Below, piece after piece: positions 18,268 through 22,702 of a stretch of DNA of 22,702 bases. The DNA is taken from contig MNCI01016050.1 of the NCBI GenBank assembly GCA_015680685.1, positions 64,001 through 86,702 of the forward strand. The letters are read 5' to 3'. The translations under genes and the position numbers were made by a program. Positions within the stretch are counted from its first letter, which is position 1, and each line of letters begins with the position of its first letter. The notes under the pieces are model-generated. The model did not search any database. It saw nothing but the letters and a program-made list of their open reading frames with translations, and had not been told where the DNA came from. Origin of the DNA: Gnetum montanum (lineage: Eukaryota > Streptophyta > Gnetopsida > Gnetales > Gnetaceae).

Positions 18268-19160
18268 TGATGAGGAGCAAGTATCCTTATGCTCAACCAT
18301 ATGAATTACAAATGTTCATGTGCAATCTAGTCAAATTCTGCAGACCTTAAGTTCCCACGTACACTTGTTCCAAGACACGAAATCTAATTGTGACAATCAT
18401 TGTCTTCCCAACCACACTTGTGAAACTTAGTTATATGGTTAAGTGTAATTAGGGTACATGATTTTTATTATTTTATATTTTATTCACCTACAATTAATAC
18501 CAAGTTGAAACTCAATTGATTAAATAATTTAACTAATCTGATTGCTAATAAAGAACTAACTATCCTAACATAAGCACCTAGTCCCACTTTCCGTACACAT
18601 CCTAAATGCATACAACCCGACTAGGTTACCAAGTGTTAAGCGCTACTAGGATTACCAACTGTTGTATGTTATGCTCAAAGCGGTTGTACTCATGTATTTA
18701 ATCTATTTAGCTTAATTAGTTAATCAATGAAAACCTTACTTATCTTAATTAATTATGTAATTAATTAAAATAGTAAATGCAAAAAAAATCATGAATCTAT
18801 TCTAAGTGTTGCAAGGTTTTATCAAAAGGCTTGTCTTTATTGACGTTCATACTGGTGTGCTCAAGTACATTAGTGCTCAAATAAAGATTCATATACTTTC
18901 TAACTCCTATTATGGGCACTCAAAAAAATATTCTAACTTTCAAATAAAACAACTACAAGAGCCCTACTACAACTATGACAAGACCTCCATAAACATAATG
19001 GCTGAATGCATATTTATAGACTTTATTGTGGAGTTGCATCGATGAGGCCCCATAAACATAGCAAACACTACATAAACACATTCTTGTTGACAAGGCAACA
19101 CCACATAGATAGGGCCACTTCGACAATGGCCCATCAACGTGACACTTTGACACATCATCA
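18268..19160 (-). mobile_element. LTR copy C, 5' LTR of the main gypsy element (893 bp)
   Basis: Left end TGATGAG beside the PBS; right end CATCATCA placed by alignment with LTR B. On the minus strand: U3 of about 140 bp, TATAAA (19013-19018), AATAAA (18836-18841) and a long A/T-rich U5. Plus-strand and minus-strand small open frames inside (18806-19045, 18953-19236) are by-products of conserved LTR sequence. The flank beginning at 19161 is CTCATTG; the matching target duplication on the other side is in the gap. Confidence 0.85.
19013..19018 (-). promoter_or_regulatory. TATA box of LTR C
   Basis: The minus strand reads TCTATAAATATGC. As the 5' LTR promoter of the main element it would have started the genomic RNA about 30 bases further left on the plus axis. 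Confidence 0.65.
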
Positions 19161-20611
19161 CTCATTGTTCAGCATCATATCCATTTCAAGGCTAAGGGTA
19201 GACCATGACAGCAACCATGTAGGAGGCCAAACCTAACATCAAAAAAAATGGAAAAATTATAAAATTATAGGATATATCAAAAGAGAATTATTTCCAAAAC
19301 AAGGATCAAATAGCTACTAAGATCTTACATCAAACTTCCAAGTTGGTTACTCAAAATTGCAAAATTGATCAAAAAAAGAAACATCTGAAATCCTAAAAAC
19401 ATTCTAAGCATGCAAAAATACTAAATATTTATCAATTATTATTTTAAACTTTCAAACACTCTGAGAATCCCTAAAAGCTACATTTTTGGCTACATTTGCA
19501 ATTTTTAGGATTTTACAGGCAAGGGTTACTTTTACAAATTGTTGCTCTTGACACTTGATGTCTAAATTAATCATTAATATTCATCATGACTTACAATGAA
19601 GGTCATGACATGTTAGGAAGGTATTCTAAAGATGCGCATCACCTTTGTAAACATTTCCATCTTCTATGTTGTGGCTATGTAGAGTTATCTCTAGTCTTAA
19701 AAACACAAATTATAATCAAAAATCCTAGTTCCATGATCTAGAATTTTGACAAAGGCAAAACAAGATTAAAATGAATCTAAAAGAAGAAAAATTTAATCTT
19801 TAACATCCCATGAATGAAAAAACCGGTATAATAATATAAAATTTCCTAAATATGTAGCAAATAGATTATATTTAGAAAAAAAAAAGAATCCCAAAACATT
19901 TCATCAAATAGTTGTCAAACAAATAAAACCAAACTAATTCACATGCAAACTAAAAGCATATATAAATAATGTTCAAAAAATCCAAAAGTAAAGCATTATA
20001 TTAAAGTTTCCTACCTGCATGATAGTGCTACAAATAAAAATCCTCTCATGGTTGAAATCTCCAAAACAAGATCTAAACTAAAGATCCTAGTTTACATTAT
20101 AAATCTAAATCTAGCTTTTCTCCAAATCAATAGGGTCTTTATCTCTAGCTCTATCTACTAGATGTTGGCAAAGCAAATGGATAGAGTTTAATGAAAGCAT
20201 TGCCAAGTATTTATACTCACAAGGGCATGTCAGGTTTAAGCAAAAGAATTCAATCTATTTGGAAAAAATAAAAAAATAAAATATAATTAACTAGGAATTT
20301 CTAAAATTATAAAGAATAATATTCTAACATGGTATTATAGTTAGCGCTAGCCTAGTATAGTATCCTCTATGGGCTATCTAATAGCTTTATTTATCCCCAA
20401 CCCTAATCAAAGGTATAACTAACTAAGCCACCAATAAATGTCAAAACAAAAATGCATAGGCTAAAAACAAATTAAAAATTCTAACTAAAAATTATTAAAT
20501 TAACTAGTTTTACAAAAAATCATAAAGTAATCCAAACACATAATAAACAATCATACTGTAAGCTTGATGTAGTACTCCATGTGCCAATGATCTATCTAGT
20601 CACTGATAACA
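19161..20611. other. A/T-rich DNA without recognisable genes
   Basis: No frame of useful length and no protein motif on either strand. A TATA-like GAGTATAAATAC on the minus strand at 20208-20219 is followed by sequence that could be a decayed LTR or promoter, but nothing else supports it. Probably old transposon-derived DNA. Confidence 0.6.
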
Positions 20612-20700
20612 ATGAGGTGTTAGCCTAGTGGTAAAACTCTTGATTTGGAGCCTCCAAGTCATGGGTTTAATTCTAGTGGGTACTGATGAGTTATAAAGTT
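20612..20700 (+). repeat. tRNA-like head of a SINE or tRNA pseudogene
   Basis: TAGCCTAGTGG at 20621-20631 is an exact match to the pol III A box TRGCNNAGYGG. GGTTTAATTCT at 20664-20674 fits the B box GGTTCRANYCC with two T-for-C changes. The spacing of about 33 bases is as in tRNA genes. The middle (TTGATTTGGAGCCTCCAAG) resembles an anticodon arm. The remaining body and the 3' tail (ATTCCAACACCCCC near 20750) are not diagnostic. Plant tRNA-derived SINEs have this structure; the family is not assigned. Confidence 0.55.
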
Positions 20701-21470
20701 CTAATTAGACTATTTATCTTGGTGTGTACCTATATTACAATTATTTTACGATTCCAACACCCCCAACCCATCCATTACCTAATAACTCCAACAAAGGGGT
20801 TAGTGTGCATATGCTAAATTAACCAGGAAAAACAAAATAAAAAAATAAAAATAAGAGGAATAAAGAAAAATAAAAATAAAATGAAATTTATTAAAATATC
20901 AAAATCATTTAATAAGGATAATTACAAGGTACATAGCTCAACAAAAATAGCACAATCATAGGATACAAGGTATTGAAACACAAGACATAGGGTAGCAATC
21001 AACACGTCAAGGATTTAAATCAAAGAAAATACTAAGAGGTAAGGATCTTGAAGGATGGGATGTTACATCTTGCTAAATAGTCATTAACAAATGTGATTAG
21101 CCTCATAATGTAAATAGTCATTGTTATACATCTAGGTATAACTAACACACATTAAGGTTGATAATGATGCTCCATTCTTAACACCTTGCTCTTAAGTTTT
21201 GAGAGTGAGCAATTAAAGAAAGGTGAAAACATATTTTTATTGTATGGAACTTGATCACTTGAATGCTCAATGTCTAAAACAGTTAGAGAAGAAGATTGGA
21301 AAGCAATCCTCATAACGTTAAGAAGTTTGCAACAATGTTCAACAACCAGCTCCTAAGCATAGAAGGATCTTTTGATGCCACAAGAAGAACTTGAGCAAGA
21401 TATGAAAGAGAAAGAAGGTGGATTCTTCCTCTTATCTTTGACGACAAAGATTCCTTAAAGTAGAGGAGTA
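20701..21470. other. A/T-rich DNA, possible end of an old plus-strand element
   Basis: Holds an A-rich stretch (20827-20890) and no convincing gene. Around 21400-21466 the plus strand reads like the tail of a gypsy interior (CTTTGACGACAAAGATTCC then TTAAAGTAGAGGAG), similar in style to the GAGGACAAGATTC-plus-polypurine ends of plant gypsy elements. Confidence 0.35.
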
Positions 21471-21952
21471 TGTAATACCTTAGAGTCTTGAACCTTGAAC
21501 CTTTATCTTGTTAGTTATTTATGTTATGTGTTGTAGCATAAAGCTATGCTTTATAACATTATTAATTTAATATTAATAGTTTGTACTATGGCTAGTGGTT
21601 TATGCTAGTATATTCTAATAACCTCTTCTTATGCTTGTTAAATTTAGAACTTGTGATATCCTAGGCAAAGTGAATATTTGTTATATTCTAACAGTTATGC
21701 ATCTTGAGCTTCAAACCCTTTACTTCTTCTTTGCATGAACTTTATAAATTTTAATATTAATATTTCTTTTATTTCAATTTATTTTCTATCAATATTTGCT
21801 AACCCTTAATGCTTCTTAAGATGGATAGATTGTAGGGATTGTGTTGGCCAATCTAGCTAGTAATTTTTATAGTATATTTTCATGTTATTTTAAGGGTTTA
21901 AAATAATAGAACTATATTGTGCAACTATAACATGTTAAATATAATTCAAGGT
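21471..21952 (+). mobile_element. Possible old plus-strand LTR interrupted by LTR D
   Basis: TGTAATACCT follows directly on the purine-rich AAGTAGAGGAGTA, the usual polypurine-tract/LTR junction of plant gypsy elements, whose LTRs often begin TGTAAT. About 480 bases of A/T-rich sequence follow until LTR D. No partner LTR is in the window, so this is a weak call. Confidence 0.3.
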
Positions 21953-22272
21953 TGATGAGTGGCGAGGTACCCCTACACTCAACCATATGAAATGAGCGTA
22001 GCACATGGAATGAGTACGACTTGTTATTGCATGGCGAGGTACAATGTTGCTTGAATAAAGATCCATTCACTCTAGGACTCTATTGCAGGCACATGGAAAA
22101 TAATCTATCTCTGGAGTGATCAAACTGCGAGAGCGTCGCTACTTCTAGACCAAGATGAGAAATGAGGGGAGTGCCACCTCTTATTTATAGATTTGGCGGC
22201 GAACCGTGATATCGCATGGGATGTGATATCACGATGGCCATGATATTGCATACGCGATATCACGTCTCATCA
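21953..22272 (-). mobile_element. LTR copy D (320 bp), short form of the TGATGAG family, 3' LTR
   Basis: Perfect 7-bp terminal inverted repeat TGATGAG...CTCATCA. The first ~70 bases match LTR A closely (GAGGTACCCCTACACTCAACC against TAGGTACCCCTATACCCAACC), and the part from about 22040 to the TATA box (22184-22189) matches A 700-870. About 500 bases of A/T-rich U5 present in A, B and C are absent, including the AATAAA. The right flank is element interior, so D is the 3' LTR of a minus-strand element continuing past the window. The left flank is AAGGT (candidate target site). Confidence 0.8.
22205..22264. repeat. Cluster of GATATC-type dyads in U3 of LTR D
   Basis: CGTGATATCGC (22205-22215) and GCGATATCACG (22254-22264) are perfect inverted copies. 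Between them are the self-palindrome GTGATATCAC (22223-22232) and a mutated TGATATTGC (22241-22249). Four related units occur in 60 bases, upstream of the TATA box in transcription sense. Confidence 0.8.
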
Positions 22273-22702
22273 TAGCCCCATGACTGAATGAAAACTCGTC
22301 CTCGAGTTCCTTACAATAATATCAAGAAGGTATGGAATTATTGAGGGGAATGGAACTAATGGGATGACATGTGAATGGATCATTATTACAAGACTTGACA
22401 AAACTGGTGTTCATGACAACAAGGGTGAACACCTTATTACAATGACATCAGGCCTTAGTTGGCAGCTGAGAAAGAGAAAGATAAAGAAGTGTTTCTACTG
22501 CCAACACCAAGATTGCACCTTTGTTGTCCATCCATAAGCGCACCATCTATCTTGCTCCTTGCATAGCTGCTTCAGCGCTGCTCCATTCCAAGTGTTTGCT
22601 CCAAATCCAATCCATTGTTTATATGATCACCATCTGCACATACAACACAATCATATATTAGCAAGGGTAAATGAATCATCATGTAATTAATACCTTGCTT
22701 CG
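22273..22702 (-). mobile_element. 3' interior end of a third TGATGAG-family element, cut by the window edge
   Basis: Alignable next to the LTR with the tail of the main element (7814-7900). The minus strand shows CTCGAGGACGAGTTTTC, a common phrase near the pol end/polypurine region of plant gypsy elements. A minus-strand frame at 22615-22448 reads MDWIWSKHLEWSSAEAAMQG and, after one TAG, MVRLWMDNKGAILVLAVETL to a TGA; it may be the last remnant of a 3' ORF, but I could not align it with the third ORF of the main element. Confidence 0.55.

Larger units (their letters stand above)
7050..19160 (-). mobile_element. Nearly complete minus-strand Tat/Athila-type gypsy element with extra 3' ORF
   Basis: Bounded by LTR C (5', right) and LTR B (3', left), about 12.3 kb when the missing part of B is counted. 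Minus-strand order: LTR, tRNA-Asp PBS, gag (18104 to ~16020), a linker with no visible protease, RT, RNase H, integrase (to ~12870), a 2.1-kb spacer, a third ORF (10778-8039), a 225-bp tail and LTR. Domain order RT-RH-IN is that of Ty3/gypsy, and no chromodomain follows integrase, which with the PBS and sequence style places it near Athila/Tat. LTRs B and C differ at roughly 15% of positions by eye. Frames stay readable for long distances, broken mostly by TAG. Confidence 0.85.

Noticed and set aside
20208-20219. TATA-like GAGTATAAATAC on the minus strand as a gene promoter
   Set aside because: No coding sequence or LTR ends downstream support it; A/T-rich DNA gives such matches by chance.
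1-22702. Host protein-coding genes, rRNA genes, CRISPR arrays or bacterial operon features
   Set aside because: None seen. All coding signals are retrotransposon genes, and the sequence is plant nuclear repeat DNA.

Overview
This window is repeat-derived DNA from a large, transposon-rich seed-plant nuclear genome. The evidence is nested LTR retrotransposons of plant types (Ty3/gypsy of the non-chromodomain Tat/Athila kind, Ty1/copia of the SIRE/Maximus kind), primer-binding sites matching plant tRNA-Asp and initiator tRNA-Met, a tRNA-like SINE head, and an assembly gap. The age of the copies fits a slowly purged genome such as a conifer or other gymnosperm, but the species cannot be fixed from this. 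I see no intact host gene; every coding stretch is a decayed transposon gene.

Layout, left to right. (1) 1-1009: end of a minus-strand gypsy element running off the left edge: leader, tRNA-Asp-type PBS, and a 907-bp LTR (copy A). (2) 1010-2551: plus-strand fragment of another gypsy element (gag remnant, aspartic protease, linker up to reverse transcriptase). (3) 2552-6719: plus-strand copia element cutting that fragment off: LTR of about 1.1 kb, Met-type PBS, gag-only interior, two polypurine tracts, and a second LTR running into a 330-N gap (6720-7049). (4) 7050-19160: a nearly full-length minus-strand gypsy element of about 12 kb. Read on the minus strand it has LTR C (18268-19160), PBS, gag, RT, RNase H, integrase, a 2-kb spacer, a third long ORF, a short 3' region and LTR B (7050-7813, first ~158 bp lost in the gap). 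(5) 19161-21952: A/T-rich DNA with a SINE-like pol III promoter pair and a possible old plus-strand LTR. (6) 21953-22702: a short 320-bp LTR (copy D) of the same TGATGAG family and the 3' end of a third minus-strand element leaving at the right edge.

The four TGATGAG-family LTRs share ends, TATA position and orientation. The main element is dead, but its reading frames can still be followed for hundreds of codons. Most in-frame stops are TAG, and several lost catalytic residues are G-to-A changes, the pattern expected from methylated-cytosine deamination. The most interesting parts are the post-pol ORF with its own LTR-like promoter patch upstream, the palindromic U3 regions, and the gag-only copia derivative. 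All translations, alignments and counts were done by eye.
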